The notes: generated from the sequence alone by a model not told the origin. Numbered from the stretch's first letter, positions 42,480 through 51,780 are shown. The stretch is DNA of 64,000 bases from Bradyrhizobium prioriisuperbiae (GCF_032397745.1 NZ_CP135921.1:1612001-1676000); one strand, 5' to 3'. Program-made: numbers and translations.

Positions 42480-44585
42480 ATGCGTGCAAAGCTGCCCAGC
42501 AAGGAAGGGTTCGTCACGCGCGACGGCGTGAAGCTGCATTACGAGATCTATGGCAACGGCGCCGACACCATGGTGTTCCTGCCGCCGTGGTCGATCGTCC
42601 ACTCCCGGGTCTACAAGGCGCAGCTGCCCTATTTCAGTGAACGTTTCCGTTGCATCACATATGATGGCCGCGGCAACGGCAAGTCCGACCGGCCGACGGA
42701 GGTCGCGGCCTATTCACTGGACAATTACCTGGCGGATGCACTGGCGGTGATGGACGCCACCGAAACGGGGCCATCCATCATCGTCGGCCTTTCATTTGCC
42801 GGTCTGCTTGCCTGCATGCTCGCCGCACATCATCCACATCGGGTCAGGGCCGCCGTTCTGGTCGGGACCGTGGCAAGCACGGGCCCCGAACACCCTCATT
42901 TGTCGCACAAGAATTTCCTTGCGAAGCGCGAACGGTTCGATGGCTGGGACAAATTCAACCGCGCCTACTGGCAGACAAACTACCCCGATTTCGCGGAGCA
43001 CTTCATCAAGAGCATCTTTCCGGAGCCGCATTCGACCAAGCAGATTGAAGACGGCATCCGCTATGCCGGCGATACCAACGGTCCGGTGCTGACCAGAACC
43101 GTCGAGGCGCGCATCATCCCGCCGACACTCGATGTCAGTGAGGCGATGTATCGCAAGATCCACTGCCCTGTGCTGATGATCCATGGCGACGACGACCAGA
43201 TCCAGCCCTATGCCCGCGGGCAGCGCGTGGCCGAGATCACCGGCGCCGAACTCGTGACCATCGCCGGTGGTGGCCACAATCCGCTGGGCCGAATCCCTGC
43301 GAAGTGCAACGCGCTGATGGTCGATTTCTTCGATCGCAAACTAGGCATCACCGCGCCGAAACGCCCGGCGGGCCGGACCGGCAAAACCAAAAAGGTGCTT
43401 TATCTCTCGTCCCCGATCGGTCTCGGGCACGGCCGCCGCGACATCGCCATCACGCGGGAATTGCGCAAGCTGCATCCGGACCTGCAGGTCGACTGGCTGG
43501 CGCAGGATCCGGTGACACGCCTGCTCACGGCCTATAGCGAGACCATCCATCCGCTCAGCGCGCGTCTCGCCAGCGAATCCGAACACATCGAGAGGGAATC
43601 GGGTGAGCATGAGCTGCATGTATTCCAGGCCATCCGCCGCATGGACGAAATGCTGATCGCGAACTTTATGCTGTTCCAGGATGCCGTGGTGCAGGGCGGC
43701 TATGACCTCGTGATCGCCGACGAGGCCTGGGACGTCGACCACTTCTGGCATGAGCATCCCGAACTGAAAGCATCCAAGCTCGCCTGGTTCACCGATTTCG
43801 TCGGTTATCTGCCGATGGCGAGCGGTGGCGACCACGAGGCCTTTCTCACCACCGACTACAATGCCGAGATGATCGAGCATGTCGAGCGCCAAACGGGCGT
43901 GCGCGACCGCGCCATCTTTGTCGGCGAAGCGGACGATGTCATTGCCCGCTCGTTCGGCCGGGATCTGCCTGACATGCGCGACTGGGTGCCGCGGCATTTC
44001 GATTACGCGGGTTACATCATCGGCGAGCACCCGCGGGCGTTCGGCAGCCGCGCCGACCTGCGCCAAAGTCTCGGTTACCGCGCGGATGAGCGGGTGTGTA
44101 TCGTCACCGTCGGCGGCTCCGGCGTCGGCGCGCACCTGATCCGACGCATCCTGCAGGGCTATGCCATGGTCCGCACCAGACTGCCCGAGTTGCGCATGAT
44201 CGTGGTGGCAGGCCCGCGCATCGATCCCGCGTCTCTCGGCGCACCCGCCGGTGTCGATGTCCGGAGTTTCGAGCCGAACCTCGACCGCCACCTCGCCGCG
44301 TGCGACCTGGCGCTGGTCCAGGGCGGCCTCACCACCTGCATGGAGCTCACCGCCGCAGGAACGCCATTCATCTATTTCCCGCTCAGGAATCACTTCGAGC
44401 AGAATTTCCACGTCGCCCATCGCCTCGATCAATATCGCGCCGGGCGGCGCATGGACTACGCCACATCGACCCCGGACATGATCGCGGACGCCATGGTCGA
44501 TGTGCTGAAGACGCCGGTGAATTTCAAGCCGGTCGCTGCCGACGGCGCCGCGCGAGCGGCCCGCATGCTGGCCGAGCTCTTCTAG
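42480..44585 (+). CDS. Fused alpha/beta hydrolase - glycosyltransferase
   Basis: A 701-residue two-domain protein. Residues 1-285 are an alpha/beta hydrolase with nucleophile S105 (GLSFAG), an acid in HGDDD (237/238) and H266 (GGGHNPLG). After a basic linker (about 295-308) comes a GT-B glycosyltransferase: LSSPIGLGHGRRDIAITREL resembles the MurG/UGT N-lobe loop, and VQGGLTTCMELTAAGTPFIYFPLRNHFEQNFHVAHRLDQY the nucleotide-sugar site of the GT28/MGT C-lobe. No signal or membrane segment. It may glycosylate and hydrolyse the same small molecule or lipid. The GTG one codon earlier is an alternative start. Cotranscribed with the TetR gene. Confidence 0.82.
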   Translation: MRAKLPSKEGFVTRDGVKLHYEIYGNGADTMVFLPPWSIVHSRVYKAQLPYFSERFRCITYDGRGNGKSDRPTEVAAYSLDNYLADALAVMDATETGPSIIVGLSFAGLLACMLAAHHPHRVRAAVLVGTVASTGPEHPHLSHKNFLAKRERFDGWDKFNRAYWQTNYPDFAEHFIKSIFPEPHSTKQIEDGIRYAGDTNGPVLTRTVEARIIPPTLDVSEAMYRKIHCPVLMIHGDDDQIQPYARGQRVAEITGAELVTIAGGGHNPLGRIPAKCNALMVDFFDRKLGITAPKRPAGRTGKTKKVLYLSSPIGLGHGRRDIAITRELRKLHPDLQVDWLAQDPVTRLLTAYSETIHPLSARLASESEHIERESGEHELHVFQAIRRMDEMLIANFMLFQDAVVQGGYDLVIADEAWDVDHFWHEHPELKASKLAWFTDFVGYLPMASGGDHEAFLTTDYNAEMIEHVERQTGVRDRAIFVGEADDVIARSFGRDLPDMRDWVPRHFDYAGYIIGEHPRAFGSRADLRQSLGYRADERVCIVTVGGSGVGAHLIRRILQGYAMVRTRLPELRMIVVAGPRIDPASLGAPAGVDVRSFEPNLDRHLAACDLALVQGGLTTCMELTAAGTPFIYFPLRNHFEQNFHVAHRLDQYRAGRRMDYATSTPDMIADAMVDVLKTPVNFKPVAADGAARAARMLAELF

Positions 44586-44747
44586 AGATCGGCACCAGGG
44601 CGCTCAAGAAAACCGCGCGAGGGACCGCGCATTGTCACCAACGCCGGCGTGCTCGCAAACGCGACGCACGGCCTGCGTCGTGTCGCGCATAAAAACCACC
44701 GCGGTGGCGGTACTACCGCTCCGCCTTTCGAGACAGGAGATCCTTTC

Positions 44748-45479
44748 ATGGGTCGTTTGATCGCATTTATCTATGGACTTGTGTCCTACGCCATCTTCTT
44801 CGTCACGTTCCTCTACGCCGTCGGTTTTGTCGCAGGCCTCGTGGTGCCGAAAACCATCGATACCGGCGCGATCGCCCCAACGACGGAAGCGCTGATCGTC
44901 AACCTGCTGCTGATGTCGCTGTTCGCGATCCAGCACAGCGTGATGGCGCGCAAGCCGTTCAAGTTGTGGTGGACGCAATTCGTGCCGAAATCCGTGGAAC
45001 GCAGCACCTATGTGCTGTTCTCCAGCTTCGCTCTCGCCCTGCTGTTCTGGCAATGGCGGCCGCTGCCCGCGGTGGTCTGGCAAATCGCCAACCCGCAGCT
45101 CGCGATGGCGATCACGGCACTGGCGTTCGTCGGCTGGCTGATCGTGCTGACCAGCACCTACCTGATCAACCATTTCGAGCTGTTCGGGCTGCACCAAGTC
45201 ATCAACAACCTGACCGGCCGCGAGATGCCTGCGCCACTTTTCCGCACGCCGCTGTATTACAAGTTCGTGCGGCATCCGATCTATCTCGGCTTCATTATCG
45301 CATTCTGGGCGGCGCCGACCATGACCGTGGGGCATCTGCTGTTTGCCGCCGTCACCACCGCCTACATTTTCGTCGGCATCTTGCTGGAAGAGCGCGACCT
45401 CGTCGATCTCTTCGGCGACGAGTACCTTCGCTACAAACAGCGCGTGTCGATGCTGGTGCCGTGGCGCAAGTCGGCGTGA
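44748..45479 (+). CDS. mddA: Methanethiol S-methyltransferase (MddA-like), membrane
   Basis: A 243-residue membrane methyltransferase of the isoprenylcysteine carboxyl methyltransferase superfamily. Five or six hydrophobic segments are seen. The SAM-binding C-terminus has KFVRHPIYLGFIIAFW and EERDLVDLFGDEYLRYKQRVSMLVPW. The overall pattern (GLVSYAIFFVTFLYAVGFV, QHSVMARKPFKLWWT, VERSTYVLFSS) is that of MddA, which methylates methanethiol to dimethyl sulfide with SAM and is known from bradyrhizobia and pseudomonads. The ATG at 44748 follows AGGAGATCCTTTC. NnrU-type proteins are a more distant alternative. Confidence 0.78.
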   Translation: MGRLIAFIYGLVSYAIFFVTFLYAVGFVAGLVVPKTIDTGAIAPTTEALIVNLLLMSLFAIQHSVMARKPFKLWWTQFVPKSVERSTYVLFSSFALALLFWQWRPLPAVVWQIANPQLAMAITALAFVGWLIVLTSTYLINHFELFGLHQVINNLTGREMPAPLFRTPLYYKFVRHPIYLGFIIAFWAAPTMTVGHLLFAAVTTAYIFVGILLEERDLVDLFGDEYLRYKQRVSMLVPWRKSA

Positions 45480-45514
45480 CCCAAGCCGGCGCAACAGACG
45501 GCTCCGCTCGGAAA

Positions 45515-45943
45515 TTATTTGATCCAGAGCTTCAGCGGAACCGTCTGCCGATCGGCGCATGTCATGGTGCCAGTATAGAAGTCCGCCATCTTGCCGCTAT
45601 AGGTGCATTCGACGCCGGCGAGCACCAGCGTCGCATTCACGCGCGACGACGCCGGCGTCGACATCTGCAAACGCATCTCCCCGGTCTTCTGCTCCGGGCC
45701 GTCCTGTGTGCACAAGCCGGTGTGTGTCATGGTCAGCGGCCCGGCATACTCCCTGATGCGTCCCGGCGACTTTTCCGTAACGGTCGCGGTCAGCTCCCAT
45801 TCGCCGGCGAACCCGGCATAGCCCGTGACTTTCAGAGATTGGGCTTGCGAAGATTGGACCTGTGGGGATTGAGCTTGAAGCGGCTGTGCTTGCGCCGGCA
45901 CGGTCACGACACTCAAACCGATCAGCAAGCACAGTCTTCTCAC
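45515..45943 (-). CDS. Small secreted protein of unknown function
   Basis: A 142-residue protein with signal peptide MRRLCLLIGLSVVTVPAQAQ. A short glutamine/serine-rich repeat follows (QAQSPQVQSSQAQSLK). The remaining 100 residues form a predicted beta-rich domain, GYAGFAGEWELTATVTEKSPG...REYAGPLTMTHTGLCTQDGPEQKTGEMRL, with three cysteines (LCTQDG, VECTYSG, MTCADRQ). I do not recognise the family. The gene lies 24 bases downstream from the end of the exported TPR gene on the same strand in the opposite order (it is transcribed after it), so they may be cotranscribed. Confidence 0.65.
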   Translation of the reverse strand: MRRLCLLIGLSVVTVPAQAQPLQAQSPQVQSSQAQSLKVTGYAGFAGEWELTATVTEKSPGRIREYAGPLTMTHTGLCTQDGPEQKTGEMRLQMSTPASSRVNATLVLAGVECTYSGKMADFYTGTMTCADRQTVPLKLWIK

Positions 45944-45967
45944 GACAATCTCCTGCGTCGGCCGGCG

Positions 45968-47563
45968 TCAGCGCTTCCTGAGAAAGGCGCGTGCATCGGC
46001 AATTTCAGTCCTGGTCTTGTCGGCATCGCCGGCAACAGCCACGACCTTCTTATGGTACTCCAGCGCCCTGGCGCTGTCGCCGGACTTCTCGGCGGCGGCC
46101 GCGGCGCCGGACAAGGCGCCCAGCCGGTTCGGCTCCTTCTTCAGCGTCGCCTCGAACGCCGCGAGCGCGTCGACCGCCCTGCCACTCTCCAGCAACATGA
46201 CGCCGTGGAGCTCCCGCGCCGGTCGCGGCACGCCCGGTGTCACCGGATGCTTCTCGGTTTTGTCTTCGGCATCGGCGGCAACGTTCATCGCCTTCAACGC
46301 GTCATCGCGCCTGCCTTCGGCATAAAGCACCCAGGCGGAGGCAATCTGCGCCTGAATATCGACCTGCTCCGACCAATAAGCATCCTTGGCCAGGCGCAAT
46401 TTGTCGCGCAATTCGCCGAGTCTGGCGATATCCACCTTGGCCTCCTCCGAACGGCCGAGGCGGGCGGCGCCGAGCGCCCGCGCGAAATGGGTCATGGCAT
46501 CGGCATAAAGGAACTGGCTGGGACGGACCGGCAGTTCCGCCGCGCCCTTCCAGTCGCCGCGCTCGATCATGTAGCGCGCCGGGCTGACCGCGAGCGCATA
46601 GGGACCGACAAAACGATTGGGGTTGATGCCGGCAACCGCCGCCATCTCATCGACCACGGCGCGTGCCTTGCCGTCCTGCCCGAGCTGAAGATAGGCATAG
46701 ACCAGATAGTCCATGGCATGCAGTTGCTCGTCGAAATCCTTCTCGGACTTCGCCGATCGTGCCGAATTGGTGTTAGACGCGATCGATTCCTTCCATAGGC
46801 CGAGACGCGTGAAGATATGCGACGGCATGTGCTGGGCATGGGGCGCGGCGGGCGCGATCCGGGCATAACGACGGGCCGCATCGAGACCCTTCGCGGCGAT
46901 CGGCGGATAGTCGGTGAGGTGAATCATGTAATGGGTCACGCCGGGATGCTGCGGCTGGCGCCGCATGATCGGCGCGATGATGTCAGCGCCCTTGAGCTGA
47001 TTGGCGTAGGTCTTGTCGGCGGGCGAGGCCGAGGTATTGAGCGCGAGCGCATGATGGATCTGCGCCTCGTCGTCGTCGGGATAGCGTTGCGCCAGTGCTT
47101 CCATGGCTTTGGCATAAGCCAGCAGGCGCGTGCGGTGGTCGACCTTGTCGTAATCGACGTACATCCGCGCCAACGCATCGAGGTAGTCACGTTCGCGCTG
47201 GGTCTTCGGGGACATCGCCTGGCCTTTTTGAATGGCCGCCAGGCCGAGCGGAAGATTGGGCACGGGCGGAGGCGCATGGGGATTGTAGAGCAGGCTCAGC
47301 GCAATGCCCCAATGGGCAATGCTGCACTCCGGATCAACCTTCAACACGTCCTCGAACGCGCTCTGCGATGCGCGGTACCAGAACGAATGCTGATACAGCA
47401 TGGCGCGGTCGAACAGCTTCTGCGCCTCCGGCTTGCACGACGTTTCGAAATGCACGGCACCGAGCTTTTTGTCGTCGCCTTGTGCGAAGATCGGCCTGAT
47501 AACCGAAACGCCGGCCGCGACAACAACGGCCATCGCAAATGTCACATATGCTGTCCTGATCAC
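45968..47563 (-). CDS. Exported TPR-repeat protein
   Basis: A 531-residue protein. The N-terminus is a signal or anchor (IRTAYVTFAMAVVVAAGVSVIRPIFAQ). Several TPR-like helical repeats follow, such as YRASQSAFEDVLKVDPECSIAHWGIALSL, and ARALGAARLGRSEEAKVDIARLGEL and GRAVDALAAFEATLKKEPNRLGAL nearer the end. Histidine-rich HYMIHLTDYPP and PHAQHMPSHIFTRLGLWKESI are conserved in this bacterial family of unknown role. The GTG at 47563 has GGGAG eight bases before; the ATG at 47587 is an alternative. Divergent from the BTAD regulator, which may control it. Confidence 0.78.
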   Translation of the reverse strand: MIRTAYVTFAMAVVVAAGVSVIRPIFAQGDDKKLGAVHFETSCKPEAQKLFDRAMLYQHSFWYRASQSAFEDVLKVDPECSIAHWGIALSLLYNPHAPPPVPNLPLGLAAIQKGQAMSPKTQRERDYLDALARMYVDYDKVDHRTRLLAYAKAMEALAQRYPDDDEAQIHHALALNTSASPADKTYANQLKGADIIAPIMRRQPQHPGVTHYMIHLTDYPPIAAKGLDAARRYARIAPAAPHAQHMPSHIFTRLGLWKESIASNTNSARSAKSEKDFDEQLHAMDYLVYAYLQLGQDGKARAVVDEMAAVAGINPNRFVGPYALAVSPARYMIERGDWKGAAELPVRPSQFLYADAMTHFARALGAARLGRSEEAKVDIARLGELRDKLRLAKDAYWSEQVDIQAQIASAWVLYAEGRRDDALKAMNVAADAEDKTEKHPVTPGVPRPARELHGVMLLESGRAVDALAAFEATLKKEPNRLGALSGAAAAAEKSGDSARALEYHKKVVAVAGDADKTRTEIADARAFLRKR

Positions 47564-47761
47564 GCTAATTTCTCCCGGTTTATGCATGCAGCCTGCGGCC
47601 TGCGCATGAGATGCGTTGCGCGATTGAACGCCCGGTGCGTCAAATCAGCCGTTAGCGCGGCGTCAACGCCGGCGTTAGTCGACAGCCATCGCCCAGCCCG
47701 GCAAAATGTCTCGGGGGCAGAGTGTCTCGGGATTTGAACCATATGAAGCGTATGGCGACCC

Positions 47762-49807
47762 ATGGATGACATGAACAAAGCCGACATCGGCACATACAGG
47801 CTCGCCCTGCTCGGTCGCTTTGAACTGACAGGCCCCTGCGGCAGCATCGATATCGCAAGCAGGAAGGCGATTGCGACTTTGGCATACCTCGCCTGCGCGA
47901 CGCCTCACCCGCAGCGGCGCGAGAAACTGACTCACCTGTTATGGGGATCGCATCCCGAGATGCAGGCGCGGCAGAACCTGCGCCAGACGCTTTATGTGCT
48001 GCGGCAAGGCCTCGGCCCGGATGCGCTGATCAGCGACGGCGATTACATCTCCCTCAAGCCCGGCTTGCTGGCCTGCGACGTTCCGCGGTTCGAGACCCTG
48101 ATCCGCGACGGCAGCCGTGACGCGCTGGCCGCGGCTGTCGACCTGCACAAGGGCCTGTTTCTGACCGACATCGACATCGCCGAGGAAGACTGGGACCAAT
48201 GGCTGAAGAATGAGCGCCAGCGGCTGCATGGATTGGCGCTCGACACCTTAATCAAGCTCGGCCAGCTGGAATTGGCCCTGGGCAAACCGGAGGCGGCGAT
48301 CAAGGCCGCCGATCAGGCCATCACCACCAACGATCTGCGCGAGGATGCGCACCGGCTGATGATCCAGGCACTGGCGGCGGGCGGACGGCGCCCGGACGCC
48401 CTGCGGCACTACGAACATCTGACTGCGCTGCTGAAGCACGAGCTTGATGTCGAGCCGGATGCCGGCACCAAGGCCCTGGTCAACGAGCTCCGCTGTTCAC
48501 AGTCGGCAGGCATGGAACAGGATCGCTCGCAGATATCGATCGCGCCCATCGGCAACGAAGGACCACCCCTGCCGTTGCCAGATCGCCCTTCGATCGCGGT
48601 GCTGCCATTCTCCAACATGAGCGACGATCCGGATCAGGAGCACTTCGCCGACGGCATGTCGGAAGATCTGATCACCGGGCTTGCCCGCATCCGCTGGCTG
48701 TTTGTGATCGCCCGCAACTCGACCTTCGTTTACAAACAGCGCGCAGTGGATGTGAAGCAGGTCTCCCGCGAGCTCGGCGTGCGTTATGTCCTGGAAGGCA
48801 GCGTGCGGCGTTCCGGCCGGCAGTTGCGCGTCAGTGCGCAATTGATCGACGCGATCACCGGTGGCCATCACTGGGCCGAGCGTTACGACCGGGAGCTAGG
48901 CGATATCTTCGCCGTGCAGGATGAAATCACCCGCAGCGTTGCTGCGGCGATCGAACCGCATTTGCTGGCCGCGGAAGGCGTGCGCGCGCTGTCGCACTCG
49001 GCCGACGATCTCTGCGCATGGGAGATGGTCGCGCGTGCGCAAGTGCACGCGTGGCGGCTGACGCGGCCGGACCATGAAATCGCCATCGATACGCTGAACC
49101 GGGCGGTGCAGGCTTATCCCGATTACGCACCGGCGCAATGCCTGCTGGGATACTGCCTGGCGTTTGCGGTTCACATGGGCTGGCTCGATCGCGACGAAGG
49201 ATTGCGGTCCGGCCGGTTGCACGCCGTCCGGTCAATCGCACTCGATGAGCGCGATCCCTGCGGACATATCGCACTCGGTTATCTGGCATTGATGGAACGG
49301 CGAACGTCCGACGCGATCGCAGCGTTTCGTCAGGCGGTCGACCTCAACCCCAATTCGGCGATGGGCCGCTACCATCTCAGCCATGGCCTGGCGTTTGCGG
49401 GGCAGGATCGCGAAGCCATCACGCAAGCCGATGAAACCATCCGGCTCAGTCCGCTGGATCCGATGAAGGCACTGTTTCTGGGCGCCATCGCAGTAGCGCA
49501 TTATGTGGCGGGACGATACGAAGAGGCCTGCCATTTCACCACCGAAGCCGCCCGCTTGCGCCCCGGATTTCAGGGCGCGCAACGGATGCGCTGCGCCAGC
49601 CTGGCCCAGGCCGGGCGCGTCGAAGAAGCCCGGGCGCTGCTGGCGACGGTGCGACGCGACCAACCCAAACTCTCGATCGACTGGATCAAAGCCAGCGTCC
49701 CCTACCAGACGCCCGAATTGATGGAGCAGTTTCTGGAGGGGATGCGGAAGGCGGGACTGAATGACGATCGCCCCGTGTTGAGTGGTCGCCGGGAGGCGCG
49801 GCGATGA
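47762..49807 (+). CDS. BTAD / TolB-like / TPR signalling regulator
   Basis: A 681-residue multi-domain protein. Residues 10-105 form a winged-helix-like domain (LALLGRFELTGPCGSIDIASRKAIATLAYLA...LRQTLYVLRQGLG), followed by a bacterial transcriptional activator domain to about 245. A TolB-like domain, as in adenylate cyclases and CadC-type proteins, spans about 275-400 (PSIAVLPFSNMSDDPDQEHFADGMSEDLITGLAR, VRYVLEGSVRRSGRQLRVSAQLIDA). TPR repeats occupy the last 260 residues. No cyclase or kinase domain is present. Its stop overlaps the next ATG by four bases. Likely a cytosolic transcriptional regulator of the neighbouring genes. Confidence 0.82.
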   Translation: MDDMNKADIGTYRLALLGRFELTGPCGSIDIASRKAIATLAYLACATPHPQRREKLTHLLWGSHPEMQARQNLRQTLYVLRQGLGPDALISDGDYISLKPGLLACDVPRFETLIRDGSRDALAAAVDLHKGLFLTDIDIAEEDWDQWLKNERQRLHGLALDTLIKLGQLELALGKPEAAIKAADQAITTNDLREDAHRLMIQALAAGGRRPDALRHYEHLTALLKHELDVEPDAGTKALVNELRCSQSAGMEQDRSQISIAPIGNEGPPLPLPDRPSIAVLPFSNMSDDPDQEHFADGMSEDLITGLARIRWLFVIARNSTFVYKQRAVDVKQVSRELGVRYVLEGSVRRSGRQLRVSAQLIDAITGGHHWAERYDRELGDIFAVQDEITRSVAAAIEPHLLAAEGVRALSHSADDLCAWEMVARAQVHAWRLTRPDHEIAIDTLNRAVQAYPDYAPAQCLLGYCLAFAVHMGWLDRDEGLRSGRLHAVRSIALDERDPCGHIALGYLALMERRTSDAIAAFRQAVDLNPNSAMGRYHLSHGLAFAGQDREAITQADETIRLSPLDPMKALFLGAIAVAHYVAGRYEEACHFTTEAARLRPGFQGAQRMRCASLAQAGRVEEARALLATVRRDQPKLSIDWIKASVPYQTPELMEQFLEGMRKAGLNDDRPVLSGRREARR

Positions 49808-50610
49808 CGGAGACAGCCCGTCACGACGCCTGGCAGGCCGGCGACAGCTACGATCTCTACATGGGACGCTGGAGCCGACAGATCGCACCGCGCTTTCTCG
49901 ACTGGCTCGAAACACCCCGCGATCGCGACTGGCTGGAGATCGGATGCGGGACCGGCGCGCTGTCCGCGACCATCCTGGCGCAGGGGCAACCAAGCAGTCT
50001 CGTTGCCATCGATCCGTCAGCGGACTTCGTTGCAAAGGCGCGCGCGAATGTGCCGGATCGGTGCGTCTCGTTTCAGGTGGGCGATGCGCAGGCGCTGACC
50101 CAGGAAACCGCCAGCCGCGATGTCGTCGCGTCGGCGCTGACATTGAATTTCGTGCCCGACAGGGATCGCGCGCTGTCCGAGATGAAACGGGTGGCCCGCA
50201 TCGGCGGCATCGTCGGATTCTATGTCTGGGACTATCCCGGCCGCGGTGTGGAGTTCATGCAGGCGTTCTGGGATGCGGCAACGACACTCGATCCCAAGGC
50301 CCTGGATCTCACCGAGGACAAGCGTTTTCCCTTCTGCACGCCGGATGGACTGACCGCGCTGGCGACGCGCGCCGGCCTCGCATCCGTCACCTGCGCACCG
50401 ATCGAAGCCCCGACAGTGTTCAGGGATTTCGAGGATTATTGGCACCCCTTCACCCTGGGCGCGGGGCCGGCCCCCGGTTATTGCAGGAATCTCGAACCCG
50501 CGGCACGGCAGCGTCTGAAAGAGAAGCTGCACGACAGTTTGCCGCGACGTGCCGATGGTGCGATCGCGCTGACAACGCGCGCGTGGGCGATCAAGGCGCG
50601 GATCGTTTGA
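49804..50610 (+). CDS. Class I SAM-dependent methyltransferase
   Basis: A 268-residue methyltransferase. The SAM-binding motif I is WLEIGCGTGALS (E45 to G51), followed by an acidic LVAIDPSADFVAKAR, VSFQVGDAQALTQE and a proline-poor DVVASALTLNFVPD motif, then LSEMKRVARIGGIVGFYVWD, all as in UbiE/methyltransferase-11 proteins. Substrate cannot be told. It is coupled by a four-base overlap to the BTAD regulator. Its 3' end overlaps by 20 bases the convergent spermidine-synthase-like gene. Confidence 0.85.
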   Translation: MTETARHDAWQAGDSYDLYMGRWSRQIAPRFLDWLETPRDRDWLEIGCGTGALSATILAQGQPSSLVAIDPSADFVAKARANVPDRCVSFQVGDAQALTQETASRDVVASALTLNFVPDRDRALSEMKRVARIGGIVGFYVWDYPGRGVEFMQAFWDAATTLDPKALDLTEDKRFPFCTPDGLTALATRAGLASVTCAPIEAPTVFRDFEDYWHPFTLGAGPAPGYCRNLEPAARQRLKEKLHDSLPRRADGAIALTTRAWAIKARIV

Positions 50611-51346
50611 CTGCTGCTTTCTTGACGCCTGCTTTCTTCACGCCCGCTTTCGACCTTGACGACTGCGGGGCATCCGGCCGTGTCGCAAGCCAGATCCGGT
50701 GTCGTGCGCCTTTGCGGGATCCGGTCGCACGCACGGCAACATCGTCGACGGAAAACCCTGCACGCCGGAGTCGCTGCGTGAAAGCGTCGTCGGGACCGCC
50801 CGACCACACTGCAAGCACCCCTCCGGGGCGCAGCGCGGAATAGGCCTCGCGCAAACCGCCGGCATGATAGAGCCCATCGTTCGCCGAGCGGGTCAATCCT
50901 TCCGGACCATTGTCGACATCGAGCAGGATCGCATCATAAAATGACTTTTTCGACCTGATGACATCAGCGACATCAGCTTGCCGCATCTCAACGCGCGGAT
51001 CGTCCAGCGCATTCTCAAAAAGTCCGGACAACGGTCCCTTCGCCCAGGCGATCACCGCCGGGACAAGTTCCGCGACAACGATTTTTTCCTTGGGGCCGAC
51101 GACCGTCAGCGCCGCGCGCAGCGTGAAGCCCATACCGAGTCCGCCGATCAGAATCCGGCGCTTGTCGCGGTCGGCCGTTCGCGCACAGGCCAGTGTTGCC
51201 AGTGCCACTTCCGAGCCGCTGAGGCGGCTGCTCATCAGCTGGTTCTGTCCCAGCATGATCGAGAACTCGGAGCCGCGCTGCATCAGCCGCAGCGTGTCGC
51301 TCGTTCCCGGAATTGTGCCGGTGTCGATCAGGGTCCAGGGAAGCAT
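50591..51346 (-). CDS. Spermidine-synthase-like protein with basic repeat tail
   Basis: A 251-residue Rossmann-fold protein. RRILIGGLGMGFTLRAALTVVGPKEKIVVAELVPAVIAWAKG is the SAM-binding part as in spermidine synthases, and FYDAILLDVDNGPEGLTRSANDGLYHAGGL the second half. The N-terminal part is shorter than in SpeE, and the aminopropyl-binding DPRVEMRQADVADVI is only partly matched, so it is likely not a true spermidine synthase. The C-terminal 25 residues are a basic repeat (SKAGVKKAGVKKAAVKRSAP) that may bind nucleic acid. Confidence 0.75.
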   Translation of the reverse strand: MLPWTLIDTGTIPGTSDTLRLMQRGSEFSIMLGQNQLMSSRLSGSEVALATLACARTADRDKRRILIGGLGMGFTLRAALTVVGPKEKIVVAELVPAVIAWAKGPLSGLFENALDDPRVEMRQADVADVIRSKKSFYDAILLDVDNGPEGLTRSANDGLYHAGGLREAYSALRPGGVLAVWSGGPDDAFTQRLRRAGFSVDDVAVRATGSRKGARHRIWLATRPDAPQSSRSKAGVKKAGVKKAAVKRSAP

Positions 51347-51354
51347 GGAAACGG

Positions 51355-51780
51355 CTAATTCATCGGTGCTTTGGGGTCGCGCCGCTTCCGGGACGCCTCG
51401 ATCACCGCGCCATTTCTGGCGGACTTCTTTTCGGAATCACGGCGCGGCTTGATGCTCATCGCTTCGATCCCGGGATCGGGCTTTGCAGTGTCCGCCGGGA
51501 TGTTCATGGCGGCGATCATGACATCGAGCGACTCCTTATACTCGCCCGTGCTCTCCTCCGCGCCAGCCTGCTGGCGCACCGGTTCCGCTTCCGCGATGCG
51601 GGCCGGCTCGATGGCATTGTGATCGAACCGCACGCGCTGGAGCTTGTCCCCGACAAACCAGACGCAGCTGACGCCGGTGATTGTGTTGTCATCGAACACG
51701 CTGGTGTTGACCGCATCGATGGTCATGATCGGACCGCCTGACTTCAGCACCACGAGATCGCCTTCCCTCGGAATGGTCAT
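51355..51780 (-). CDS. DUF2158 (YodC-like) domain protein with charged extension
   Basis: A 141-residue protein. The N-terminal 60 residues match DUF2158: REGDLVVLKSGGPIMTIDAV, then VSCVWFVGDKLQRVRFDHNAIEP, an SH3-like fold. The remaining 80 residues are hydrophilic and charged (KPRRDSEKKSARNG, ASRKRRDPKAP), longer than the usual family. No function established. The start is ATG at 51780 rather than 51786. It lies eight bases before the spermidine-synthase-like ATG on the same strand. Confidence 0.75.
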   Translation of the reverse strand: MTIPREGDLVVLKSGGPIMTIDAVNTSVFDDNTITGVSCVWFVGDKLQRVRFDHNAIEPARIAEAEPVRQQAGAEESTGEYKESLDVMIAAMNIPADTAKPDPGIEAMSIKPRRDSEKKSARNGAVIEASRKRRDPKAPMN

